Positions 1 through 7,738 of a DNA stretch of 64,000 nucleotides are shown here, piece after piece. Position 1 is the stretch's first letter; every line of letters starts with the position of its first letter. Made by a program: the position numbers and the translations under genes. Origin of the DNA: Gemmatimonadaceae bacterium (GTDB lineage Bacteria > Gemmatimonadota > Gemmatimonadetes > Gemmatimonadales > Gemmatimonadaceae); contig JACCRF010000178.1 in assembly GCA_013813715.1 (NCBI GenBank), positions 1 through 64,000 of the forward strand. The letters run 5' to 3'. The notes under the pieces are model-generated. The model was not told where the DNA came from. It searched no databases and saw only the letters and a list, made by a program, of their open reading frames with translations.

Positions 1-236
1 GCCCACGTCGTCTCTTGCTCCCCGAAGCACGCGAACATCGTTCCCGTCGCATCATCAATCAGCGACATCAAACACGGGCGCGGCCCCCGGCCCTCGAACC
101 AGTCGTGGAAGCTCCCAACCAGCTGCAGCAACTCGCCGAATGCCGCGCGCCGCTGGCGACGCACGTGGACGGGGCGCGCCCGGCGCTGCCGACTCCAGAG
201 GTCCGCCGCGACCATCCACCGCCGCAACGTCGGCAT
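1..236 (-). mobile_element. ISNCY/IS481-like transposase fragment, runs off left edge
   Basis: In the minus-strand frame that ends at base 1 the reading is MPTLRRWMVAADLW, then ELLQLVGSFHDWFEGRGP, then SLIDDATGTM. This matches the start of the DDE core of ISNCY-type transposases, whose usual form is ELIQIDGSPHDWFEGRGP followed by FIDDAT. The first catalytic aspartate, normally in Q-I/L-D-G-S, is valine here, while the IDD aspartate remains. The fragment has no start region of its own and joins IS91 sequence at about base 240. It is a dead remnant. The family call rests on motif recognition only. Confidence 0.65.
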
Positions 237-243
237 CCGTGGT

Positions 244-411
244 CGCCTTGCGCCGCGTGCCGCGCGGCCGGTTGGCGTACCACCCGTAGTAGCGCGTCAT
301 CACCTGGTGCTTGTTCGGAATGTGCGTCACGAGGCGGGCCAGAAACTCCAGCGGATCGACGGTCTCCGTGCCCGCCGTCGGCCGGTCGCGCTTGTCGGAG
401 CGATACTGCTC
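244..411 (-). mobile_element. IS91-family (Y2/rolling-circle type) transposase C-terminal fragment
   Basis: The minus-strand reading EQYRSDK, TAGTETVDPLEFLARLVTHI, then QVMTRYYGWYANRPRG is characteristic of the C-terminal part of IS91/IS1294-type transposases, which carry zinc-binding and tyrosine-nuclease domains. Only about 55 residues remain. It is fused upstream to an IS110 N-terminus and downstream to ISNCY sequence, so the 189-aa ORF in the track (55..624) is a chimera and not a gene. The N-terminal end of an IS91-type transposase lies on the same strand at 7147-7560. Confidence 0.75.
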
Positions 412-420
412 CGGCGCTTT

Positions 421-543
421 GCCCCGAAGCCGCTCGACCAAGGTACGGACACCGCGCTCATCGTTCGCTACCGTCCACCGTTCCCCGCTCGGTCTGGCCG
501 CGACAACCAGTTCCGCCTTGGCGACATCAATGCCGATCAGCAT
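421..543 (-). mobile_element. IS110-family transposase N-terminal fragment
   Basis: The minus strand from 543 reads MLIGIDVAKAELVVAARPSG and continues through ERWTVANDERGV to LVERLR. This is the typical start of IS110 DEDD transposases, with GIDVAK holding the first catalytic Asp. The reading stops matching IS110 after about 40 residues, where IS91 sequence takes over. Nothing of the DEDD core or the C-terminal serine-containing domain is present, so this is a remnant. Confidence 0.75.
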
Positions 544-853
544 CCGCACCCTCCAAAGAGAGAATGTCGCCCTAGGCCCGTCCTTGTGAGAATTCGGGCT
601 CGACCTAGATGTCGGCCCCCGCAACTGTTCGGGCTCATGCGACCGACGATCAGAGACGCCGCTCCGGCTAACGCACGGTGTTCACCACCCAGACAGCATC
701 GAGCTGGCGCCCCGATCAGAATGTCTGCAAACTCTGCGAAGAGCTAGATACAAGACCGCCGGAACAGGTACGGCCCACGAGAGATCGAAGCTGCGCTACT
801 CCGAACGCCTGTGGGAGTTGTATCGCTTTGTCAGCGGAGCTTTAGGAGGAACC
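544..853. other. intergenic, IS debris to first gene
   Basis: No convincing gene is visible here. The track ORFs (307..747 and others) are shadows in unlikely frames. The stretch links the IS110 fragment to the ribosome-binding site (aggagg, 844-849) of the lipocalin-like gene. A remaining IS end may lie here, but I cannot define one. Confidence 0.4.
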
Positions 854-1384
854 ATGTTGCGCTGCATTTCTGTTGTTCTGACCGCCGCATTCTTCGCGGC
901 CGGTGCTTTCGCTCAGGAAAAACGTCTCGCGAATGCGGCCACCGCGGAAGAAAAGCAGACGTCCGCGCGCGCCAGCCTCCGCGGCGTGTGGAAGGTCACC
1001 GAGCTGTTGTCTAGAGCACCTGGCGAGGGCTGGAGGGCTGTCACCCCGAATTCGAGCTTGTACATCTTTACGGAAAAGCATTACAGCTACGTGTTTGCCA
1101 CCGGGGCAGGGCCGCGGCGGCTTTTCGCCGGTGACCCGAACAAACCGACCGACGCTGAGAAGGTCGGGGCTTACGATTCCTTCGTCGCTGCGTCAGGCAC
1201 CTACGTGTTGTCAGGGTCAACTCTCACACTCAACGCAATCCTTCACAAGAACCCGAATGAGATGGCCGGGGAACCGTTGACGTACACCTTCGAAATTGAC
1301 GGCAACACGCTGCGGATGACGATCGTGAATCCACCGTTCTCGCCGGGCCGCGAACGGCGCACTGTGCTCACAAGGGTAGAGTGA
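854..1384 (+). CDS. secreted lipocalin-like domain protein, probable gene-cassette product
   Basis: 176 aa. The start is ATG 854 because a strong aggagg sits four to nine bases upstream and a clean signal peptide follows (MLRCISVVLTAAFFAAGAFA, cleaved near AFA-QE). The track start at 818 lies before the RBS. The mature part (LRGVWKVTELLSRAPG, SSLYIFTEKHYSYV, then SGTYVLSGSTLTLNAILHKNP) resembles small lipocalin-like proteins with a beta-barrel fold and an opening G-x-W motif. Its ligand is unknown. It is a single gene with its own RBS, ending about 50 bp before an attC-like hairpin, which is how an integron cassette is built. Export is inferred from the signal peptide. Confidence 0.7.
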   Translation: MLRCISVVLTAAFFAAGAFAQEKRLANAATAEEKQTSARASLRGVWKVTELLSRAPGEGWRAVTPNSSLYIFTEKHYSYVFATGAGPRRLFAGDPNKPTDAEKVGAYDSFVAASGTYVLSGSTLTLNAILHKNPNEMAGEPLTYTFEIDGNTLRMTIVNPPFSPGRERRTVLTRVE

Positions 1385-1434
1385 AGGCGAGCGTCAGATC
1401 GCAGCGTGGTGTCACAACTAAGAGACACGCTGCG

Positions 1435-1520
1435 GTCTAACAACGGCATGCAGCGGACGCGCACCCAGCGATTCTCTTATCATCAAAGGTCTGTGCGGGC
1501 CGCTGATGCCGGGGTTTATG
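1435..1520 (+). repeat. attC-like integron recombination site
   Basis: The element opens with GTCTAAC, a perfect match to the 5' core RYYYAAC. CGGCATGCAGCGG (1444-1456) can pair with CCGCTGATGCCG (1500-1511) over 12 bp with one bulged G, the extrahelical base typical of attC stems. Pairing continues inward as CGCAC with GTGCG. The 3' core (GTTTATG at 1514-1520) is degenerate against GTTRRRY. The element lies 50 bp after one gene and 65 bp before a toxin-antitoxin pair. No integrase gene is in the window. Confidence 0.55.
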
Positions 1521-1584
1521 GGCGGTCAGACGGTATCTCGGACTTCCGCTTGCGACCTGTTTCGCCCCGTGACAGCTTTCGTTC

Positions 1585-1788
1585 ATGGCAGAGCATACCA
1601 GCATAAAGCCTGACGCCCGGCAGCTCGTCGACAGGCTACCCGACTCGGCAACGTGGGACGATCTGGCATACGAAGTCTACGTCCGCCAAGCGATCGAGCG
1701 CGGCGTAACAGAAGCCGACGCGGGACGAACCATGCCGCATGAGGAAGCCATCGGGCGCATCCGGAGCCGGATCCGCCGGGCGTCGTGA
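1585..1788 (+). CDS. antitoxin-like protein, type II TA (RelB/ParD-like)
   Basis: 67 aa (MAEHTSIKPDARQLVDRLPD, then ATWDDLAYEVYVRQAIERGV, ending RIRSRIRR). Small helical proteins of this form are commonly encoded just upstream of ParE/RelE toxins and neutralise them. The stop codon overlaps the start of the next gene (GTG inside cgtcGTGA), the usual translational coupling of TA operons. The central DDLAYEVYVRQAIERGVTEADAG segment resembles the antitoxin C-terminus that binds the toxin. The partner is truncated, so the antitoxin is probably an orphan. Confidence 0.6.
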   Translation: MAEHTSIKPDARQLVDRLPDSATWDDLAYEVYVRQAIERGVTEADAGRTMPHEEAIGRIRSRIRRAS

Positions 1789-1946
1789 GCCTCGAGCTCC
1801 GCTGGACGGAGCAGGCCGCGAATCAACTTGGCGCGATAGCCGAGTTTGTCAGTCTCACGTCGCCCGTGTACGCCGAGCAGTTGGTGGAGCGTCTCGTCGA
1901 CCGACTGAGCCAAGCGCAGGAGTTCACTGGCACACTATCTCTTTAG
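1785..1946 (+). pseudogene. truncated ParE/RelE-type toxin
   Basis: This is too short for the ORF track. GTG 1785 starts VSLELRWTEQAANQLGAIAE and continues VSLTSPVYAEQLVERLVDRL, the N-terminal half of a ParE-like toxin (L-x-W-T-x-x-A, then a helical hairpin with Y-A-x-x-L-V-x-R-L). It stops at 53 aa (EFTGTLSL), whereas the family is about 95-100 aa. The C-terminal beta-sheet with the active or binding residues (typically FPxxGR..PE and RxxxYRV) is missing. The sequence appears cut after QEF by a deletion or rearrangement. It overlaps the antitoxin stop by four bases. Confidence 0.65.
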
Positions 1947-2192
1947 GGATGACGACATGGCTTCATTGATTCGCTCGCGCACGCGTGCGTTCGTTGCCTA
2001 TTCGCTCGTCCATGTGACTGGCGATGCGACTGCTGCAGCTGCGCAAGCGCCCGTGAACGTCACTGCACCCTGCGTGTCGCGGTGTAGGTGCCCTGAACGC
2101 CCGCCCGGCATCCTCCCACCAGATACCCTGCAGGCTCGGGGAACTCGTGTCACTTCCAGAGCTTTCAGCAATCGTCTCCACCGTCAGAAATA

Positions 2193-2675
2193 CTATGTCG
2201 CCAGGATTCGAAAGGGGGCCGTCGGTGAAGAGAAGCGTAAAAGGGGGCGGCCTGACAAGAATTCCAGCCGGATTGTGCCGATACGCGACTGGCCGAGCGC
2301 CTCACCCGCGGGGGTCCGGAGCTGCCAGTCGGTGATTGTTCCTATGAGACCGACGGTGCCGCTCGGTCCCGGAAACGTGAACACTCCGGTGTACTTGAGA
2401 GTTTCACCCGCAGCGTTCGTCAGACAGCACGATACCAGCGCCTCGACGTCGTAGGTGCCGCTCACAGGCAACACCGGCTCGACGACCGACACAGCCATTG
2501 ATGCCGAGCGCGTGATAAGACCGATTGTGACGGTCGCAGTGATTTCCGCATTGCCCGATGCAACTGCCGTCACTACGCTGCGCTCGTCCACGGTCGCTAC
2601 CGCAGGCACACTGCTAGCGAAAGTGACGGATCGAGACACATCCATGCGTTGCCCTACCTGGTCGAGCGCCTCCAC
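2193..2675 (-). CDS. Ig-like (BIG2-type) domain protein, 5' end uncertain
   Basis: At least 160 aa. The reading RSVTFASSVPAVATVDERSV, then VVTAVASGNAEITATVTIG, is a bacterial Ig-like group 2 (BIG2) fold signature found in surface and adhesion proteins. The C-terminal half (SGTYDVEALVSCCLTNAAGE and onward) is unrecognised and resembles a small beta-rich lipoprotein domain. The frame stays open and domain-like upstream to 2801 (ISELRLSPAKGTLFTIGTPG), but it contains no ATG or signal peptide before the stop of the neighbouring gene at 2802. The true start is therefore missing or lies at GTG 2675. It may be a 5'-truncated gene. Confidence 0.5.
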   Translation of the reverse strand: MEALDQVGQRMDVSRSVTFASSVPAVATVDERSVVTAVASGNAEITATVTIGLITRSASMAVSVVEPVLPVSGTYDVEALVSCCLTNAAGETLKYTGVFTFPGPSGTVGLIGTITDWQLRTPAGEALGQSRIGTIRLEFLSGRPLLRFSSPTAPFRILAT

Positions 2676-2801
2676 AAAGAGCTGCAGGGTTCCGGGTGTC
2701 CCGATCGTGAATAGAGTGCCTTTGGCTGGGCTTAGACGGAGTTCGCTGATTGCCCTCGCTTCCGAAGAGCAGACCCTGGCGTCAACGCGCCCACTTCCGA
2801 T

Positions 2802-3491
2802 CTAGAGCAATTCGACCCGCACTCCACCGCCGGGCTTGTCGAGGATCAGCACGGTCTTCTTCTCGCCGCTCCCCAGGGGGATGACGACCCTCACCGGGGC
2901 GTTCGCCCACCCCGACTCGTCAGCCGGCGTTTCCCAGACGCGTACTTCCCAACTGCCGACAGTGCTCTGGTAGAACGGCGCGCTGGCGCTGGTGGGTTCG
3001 GGCTGGTAGTCGAAAGGAAACTGCCACGAAACGGGCTGCTGATAGTCGGGTTGCGTGCGGTACACCTGCAGAGTTCCCGCGTTCGCGGCGAGATGCAGCA
3101 CGCGCAGTTTCGTCGCCGCGGGCGGCACGACACTGTTGGTGTCATCGAGCACGGCGCCTGCCACCGCGCCATCCGAGCGGCGCACGGCTGCGATCGTCCT
3201 CAACGCACCGGTCGTGGTGGTAATCGACTGAAACGCCGACGCCCCCGAGCCGGTAGGGACCAGGGCGAGCGTATGGCTGCCTGACGCGGGCGCCGCAGTG
3301 CCGATCGCGCCCGGCGGCAATGACCCGATGGCCACCTGGCCATCGATCAGGACATCGACGGGACTCGTAAACGCGTTGACAACGCGCAGCGAGGCGGGGC
3401 CAGTGGTGCAGCAGGCAGTAGCGAGATCACTCCCGCAGCCCGCGATGAAGGACACCAACAGTAATGGAGCTACTGCGAGGAGCCGGGACAT
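2802..3491 (-). CDS. DUF4397 lipoprotein
   Basis: 229 aa. The start is Met at 3491 (MSRLLAVAPLLLVSFIAGC), which gives a lipoprotein signal with lipobox IAGC. The track start 16 codons upstream is arginine-rich and unlikely. After the cysteine comes ASLRVVNAFTSPVDVLIDGQ, the hallmark of DUF4397, a beta-sandwich of unknown function in exported proteins, often present as two repeats (the second here from TKLRVLHLAANAGTLQVYRT). The C-terminus (VVIPLGSGEKKTVLILDKPG) completes the fold. It is probably a periplasmic or outer-membrane lipoprotein. The Ig-like ORF lies directly downstream on the same strand. Confidence 0.75.
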   Translation of the reverse strand: MSRLLAVAPLLLVSFIAGCGSDLATACCTTGPASLRVVNAFTSPVDVLIDGQVAIGSLPPGAIGTAAPASGSHTLALVPTGSGASAFQSITTTTGALRTIAAVRRSDGAVAGAVLDDTNSVVPPAATKLRVLHLAANAGTLQVYRTQPDYQQPVSWQFPFDYQPEPTSASAPFYQSTVGSWEVRVWETPADESGWANAPVRVVIPLGSGEKKTVLILDKPGGGVRVELL

Positions 3492-3849
3492 GGTCGGACG
3501 GCGGCCGCGAACAGTTGCTGCACGACGTGGAGCTCGCATCAGAGTTTCCTCCGTTCATGGGGGTTCACCTTGTCTTTCGGATTCGTCCCGGGAATCGGCT
3601 CATGTGCCACGCGGATCGAGTTGCGGTCTCCCGCAAGCCATGTTGATGTATGCTGCCGCCCATCCCCGGTGCCGCGCTTGGGATATCACAGTCATCTGGA
3701 AATGGGAGCTCTCACCGGCGAAGGAGCCGTCCCCTCACGACGGCGCGGCTCCATCGTTCATCCTTACCTGCGCACGGCGGTGAACGTGCCTATCATCCCA
3801 TAACTCCGCCGGCAAGTCGGCTCACTCCTCGTTTCCGTCTGCTTGTTCC
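3492..3849. other. intergenic
   Basis: This lies between the HAF-repeat gene stop and the DUF4397 lipoprotein start, both minus strand, so it should hold the lipoprotein promoter. The plus-strand ORFs in the track here have no recognisable domains. I see no strong terminator. Confidence 0.4.
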
Positions 3850-5004
3850 TCAGAACACCATGCCGACTACTTGACCCTGCTGATTCATTGCCCGAGGTTC
3901 AACCGAGCGGTGTGTTGACGGTGGCCAAATGAACGTTACCGCGCCGGACTGCCTGAAGATGATGCCGCCACCCAGGTGGTTGGATGCGAGGATGCTGCCG
4001 TCGTCGGTCACATCAGCCACGTCGGTAAGGCAGCAGTGTCTCCGGGAGCCGAGGTACTCGACCCCCGTGCTACGCGACCAACGAAACGCGGCGGGAGGCC
4101 AGCCGTCGGTCGCGACTGACCCGACCGCTACGCCATTCGAGTTGATCGCTTTGAGACGGGCGAAGCAATCGTATTCACCGCTGCACGAAAACACGACGGT
4201 CCGTGTCCCCGCCTTATCCCATATTACGGCGTCTGAGGTTCCTCCAAAACCGTAGTTCACTTCGCCATCGTAGCCCACGCCTTCGCCGAGATCGTTGACG
4301 TCCAAAACACCACCGCCGACTTTGCTGAGGGCTTGTAACTGCTCAAAGCGATCAGAGGCGATGTCGAGGCGATAAGGCACGGCTTGACCCTGTATCACGG
4401 CATTCCCGAAAACCCGCCCTGCACGAATGCCGAGAAAGTTCAGTTCCGGTAGTCGGATGTCGAGAGGACGAAGTCCGCGTGCTTCGTTCCAGATGAATCC
4501 CTCTCTTACGCTTCCCTCGGTGAAACCGACGACATTGCCGTCGTCATCCAGGCCGGTGCCGTGGAAGCTGATTGTTCCGGGGCCGGGGAAGAAATTGAAC
4601 CCTCCTGCCTCCGACCATTTGAACGCCCGGAATCGTGGGCCGCCCGAAGCGGAGTCCATGATGACCGTGCCAGCAACCTCACCCTTGCCGTTGATCGCGA
4701 CCGCACTGACGAGGATCACCCCGGGTGGGTTCGGCAGAATGGTAAACCCGCGCTCCTCCGTCCAAATGAATGACCGCCGAGAATCAGCTACGGGCGCAGA
4801 GGGCGGGGATGGTGGCGCTGGCGGCGACACCGGCACGGATGGTTGCGCCCCCGGGCCCGTTGGAGTCGAGGGGTCCTCGGCGCAGGCAGTCGCTGCAATC
4901 AGCAACGCCACGGTCAGCACGAGAAAATGGGGTCGGCGGGAGATGGCGACAGGATGTCGCGCGTTCTCAGCGCGATGAACTTGTAGCTGGTTGCTGCTCC
5001 GCAT
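3850..5004 (-). CDS. HAF-repeat lipoprotein
   Basis: 384 aa from Met at 5004 (MRSSNQLQVHRAENARHP). A hydrophobic signal segment (FLVLTVALLIAATACAED) ends in lipobox ATAC, and a Pro/Ser-rich linker follows (PSVPVSPPAPPSPPSAPVAD). Five or so beta-propeller-like HAF repeats come next, each with an F/A-x-W motif and a later N-x-x-G-x-V-x-G: SFIWTEERGF with INGKGEVAGT, AFKWSEAGGF with DDDGNVVGF, GFIWNEARGL, AVIWDKAGTR with INSNGVAVGS, AFRWSRSTGV. The last is MNQQGQVVGM. The function of HAF proteins is unknown and extracellular exposure is assumed. The track start 21 codons upstream lacks a signal-like beginning. Confidence 0.75.
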   Translation of the reverse strand: MRSSNQLQVHRAENARHPVAISRRPHFLVLTVALLIAATACAEDPSTPTGPGAQPSVPVSPPAPPSPPSAPVADSRRSFIWTEERGFTILPNPPGVILVSAVAINGKGEVAGTVIMDSASGGPRFRAFKWSEAGGFNFFPGPGTISFHGTGLDDDGNVVGFTEGSVREGFIWNEARGLRPLDIRLPELNFLGIRAGRVFGNAVIQGQAVPYRLDIASDRFEQLQALSKVGGGVLDVNDLGEGVGYDGEVNYGFGGTSDAVIWDKAGTRTVVFSCSGEYDCFARLKAINSNGVAVGSVATDGWPPAAFRWSRSTGVEYLGSRRHCCLTDVADVTDDGSILASNHLGGGIIFRQSGAVTFIWPPSTHRSVEPRAMNQQGQVVGMVF

Positions 5005-5158
5005 TGGACCTCCACGATGGTGGGTGCTCAGACAGTGATGGCGGCAAGTACCCGATCCGCACCTCAATGCGGATCGCCGTCACCTCTATCCTCGTAGTCT
5101 TCGGTCCAGACGGCTCATAGTGGGAGAGCCGCTTCCCGGATCCGGCAGGGAGCGGGCG

Positions 5159-6511
5159 CTACGGCCTGAGCCCAAGTCCAATCAGGAGCTGCAGATAGCG
5201 GGGGTCCGACCGGAACGTCCGCAGCAGCGGAGAATGTCGTAGTTCCACGAGCGTGGGCACGTCCCACTGCGCGGTTTGCAGCATGGCGAACGCACTGTCA
5301 GCGGGACCGAGGAGAGCAAGCGCAAGCGCGTAGTTCAGCCGCGTGCGCTCGTCCACAATCGCGGAGCGTGCTTCGGCGAGGAGACGGCGCGCCTCCGTCG
5401 TGCGACCCATCCTGCCGTACACATACGCAAGAGCAGCTCGTACGCCGGGGAAATTCGGCGCCCGGGCCAGCGCCTGCTCGAGCACCTCGCGGGCCGCGTC
5501 GTCGTTGCCGAGTGCGGCTTCGACGGCGCCGAGAAAGTAGAGCGTAAGAGGAAACCCGGGATCGAGCTGCAGTGCGCGGCGGAGTTGGGCCCGTCCTTCC
5601 TGGAGGTTGCCCTCCGCGGCGAACTCTATGCCCAGCATTGCATTCCCGGCAAGCGAGAGCGGATCGATCGCCAGGGTTCTCCGGGTTTCCTCCTTCGCCT
5701 CAGCGAGCCGACCCATCATCGCCAAGAGGAGCGAATAGTAGTGATGCGCCCATTGCGAGTTGGGGTTCAGCTCTATAGCTCGCCGCAGCGATGCCTCGGC
5801 CCCGGCGAACTGTGCGCGCGCCGACAAGACGAAGCCGCGCGCCCAGTGTGCGTCTGCGAGCAAGCTGTCCAGAGCGAGTGCTCTGTCCGTAGCGACTTCC
5901 GCACGCGCGAGCGCCTGCTCCGAAGGCATGTAGCCGAAGTTCGCCATGTTGACGTAGATTCCTGCCATCCCGGTATGCGCCAACGCAAATTGCGGATCGC
6001 GCTCGAGTGCTGTGCGATAGAAGGCGAGTGCCTGTTGCATGTTCTCGCGAGTCCGCGGTCCCAGGTTCCAGGCATATAGTCCCTTGCGGTACAAATCGTA
6101 GGCTTCGCTGTCATCCGTCGGAAGCGGCGCCAAGGGTGCGCGCGCCATCCGCAGGCGAAGAACGCCAAGAACACCGTCCGCAACCTGGCGCTCGAGAGCG
6201 AACGCTTCGCTGACAGGAGCTGCGAAGTCGCGTGACCATACAGTGGCATCGTCGGCCACGCGGGTAAGCCGGACTGCGAGGCGGAGAGTGTCCGTTGAAA
6301 CTCGAACTGCTCCCCGGACCAGGTGCGCGACGCCAAGCTGCCGGCCGACCTCCAGTGGCGCCAACCCCTGCTCCTGCAGCGCCGCCGCCGAAGAACGGGC
6401 AGCAAGGCGCATCCCCGGCGTTCGCGCGAGAAGCGCGATCAGCTCATCCGTAACACCGGACACGATGTAGTCGTCCGCTGGATCGCCGCCATCGTTGACG
6501 AACGGCAGCAC
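5159..6511 (-). pseudogene. TolB/FlgO-like plus TPR module detached from Ser/Thr kinase
   Basis: 450 codons open from MLPFVNDGGDPADDYIVSGV. The first 110 residues (TDELIALLARTPGMRLAARS through VWSRDFAAPV) are the adenylate-cyclase/TolB-type domain that follows the membrane segment in many Gemmatimonadota and Acidobacteriota receptor kinases. About eight TPR units follow (for example ALAFYRTALERDPQFALAHT and SLRRAIELNPNSQWAHHYYS). In intact homologues this is the extracytoplasmic half of a kinase. Here the kinase half lies just upstream in another frame, and the membrane segment is absent. In this frame a TGA lies 16 codons before the ATG-equivalent GTG. It is probably part of a dead gene, although a shorter soluble TPR protein cannot be excluded. 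Confidence 0.6.
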
Positions 6512-6524
6512 CGCGACCGTCCGG

Positions 6525-7146
6525 TTAACATCCGGTCCTGGCGAGCGGAATCACTGCCCTGCGGACGTGCCTGTGACGCGCAGTGCGACTCCAGAACGGC
6601 GGTTTATGCGTCAGAGCCGCACCGCGCTTCAGCGCCACAATGTCGGTCAACAGCGCCTCCGCAGATTGATAGCGACCCTCGGGATCCTTCTGCAGGAGCG
6701 CACCGATCAGCTCGTCGAACGCCAGCGGGAGATCTGGATTCACCCGCGAAATCCGTGGCGGCTCTTCGTGCAGAACAGCATGCAGGATCGACACTTCGTG
6801 TTCGCCGCGGAATGGCGGCGTCCCGGCGAGCATCTCGTACAGCATCACTCCAATCGCCCACAGGTCGGCTCGGCCGTCCACACGGTCACCGCGTATCTGC
6901 TCGGGAGCGACGTACCTGATCGTTCCAAGCGTCGCGTGCGACTTCGTCAGACTGATGTCGGGGATCTTGGCAAGGCCGAAGTCGAGCACCTTTACGGTCC
7001 CGTCCGGGAGCAGCATGACGTTGCCCGGTTTCAGATCGCGGTGAACGATCCCAGCTACGTGCGCAGACGCGAGACCGGTCGTCATCTGCAGCACGATTTC
7101 AAGCGCCTCGGCCGGCGGCAGGATCCGTTCGCGACTGAGGCGGCCG
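6525..7146 (-). pseudogene. Ser/Thr protein kinase, 5'-truncated by IS91 sequence
   Basis: The frame from about 7146 reads GRLSRERILPPAEALEIVLQ, then GIVHRDLKPGNVML (catalytic HRDxKxxN), VKVLDFGLAKI (DFG), GTIRYVAPEQIRGDRVDGRA (APE), DLWAIGVMLYEML, and a C-lobe ending at EALLTDIVAL. The glycine loop, the ATP-binding lysine and helix C are missing, and the frame instead runs into antisense-like readings of an IS91 transposase. After the C-lobe it ends at TAA 6525, in a different frame from the TolB/TPR module, with no transmembrane helix. Such a fragment cannot be an active kinase. Confidence 0.8.
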
Positions 7147-7560
7147 CTTGGGGATCGTGAGCACCACTTGCCCGTGCGGCACGGGCGCGACGAGCGTCTC
7201 CTCCAGCCAGAGCGTCCACAGCGCGAGGCGTTTGGCGTGGCAACTGGGGCAGAAGTAGCGAGCCTTGCACGAAAGGGCGAGCAAGTACTCGTGCGCGCAC
7301 GCATCACAGCGCACGCGCGCAAAGCCATGCTCGAGGACGCCGCACGCGAGGAACTTGTCGGCGACCTCCGGCACGACGGCGCGCCACGCGCCGTACGCGG
7401 GGGCGAAGCGCTCGTCATACACGAGTTGCAGCGTGCGGAACTGATCCGCGACGAGGCGAAAGAGCGGCGACGCCTGCGGGCGTCGCGGCTTGTCCATGCG
7501 CACTGGCCCAGCACCGTCGGGGCGACACGCCGCCGTCGCGCCGGTGCCCATCGCGTCCAT
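7147..7560 (-). mobile_element. IS91-family transposase N-terminal fragment
   Basis: The reading runs from MDKPRRPQASPLFRLVADQF (Met at 7497; the frame is open from 7560) through FLACGVLEHGFARVRCDACA, CKARYFCPSCHAKR, TLWLEETLVAPVPHGQVVLT to IPKR. It carries the Cys-rich zinc-binding domain that opens IS91/IS801/IS1294 transposases. It breaks after IPKR, exactly where the kinase reading resumes. The catalytic tyrosine-containing part is absent here. A hairpin-containing 42-bp repeat sits 32 bp upstream of the ORF start, where an IS91 terminus is expected. Confidence 0.8.
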
Positions 7561-7591
7561 CGCCGGTGCTCCGGGAATACGGAGCGCCGAG

Positions 7592-7633
7592 TATGCGCGC
7601 CCCTGGCGCGAGGGGCGTCATCAACGCGTTGCG
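7592..7633 (+). repeat. 42-bp direct repeat copy 1 with hairpin (probable IS91-type end)
   Basis: It is identical over 42 bp to 10297-10338 in the same orientation. It contains GCCCCTGGCGCGAGGGGC, a 6-bp stem with a 6-nt loop, followed by GTCATCAACGCGTTGCG. It sits 32 bp upstream of the IS91-type transposase 5' end, where the terminal hairpin of these elements is expected. Confidence 0.75.
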
Positions 7634-7738
7634 TGCGCCCGTCGGCTTTACCGCGCTAGCTCAGTTGTCACGCGGCTTCATTTGCCCCTGAAAGGCCGGA
7701 TTGCGGCCCGAGCGTCTGCGGCCCATCTTCGCAACGTG

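Noticed and set aside
55-624. 189-aa minus-strand ORF as a single gene
   Set aside because: Its parts match IS110 and IS91 transposases and then read ISNCY sequence out of frame, so it is a chance fusion.
7655-7672. tRNA-like CTAGCTCAGTTG near the IS91 end
   Set aside because: It resembles a D-arm, but there is no acceptor pairing, anticodon arm or GGTTCGAATCC-like T arm in the next 80 bases.
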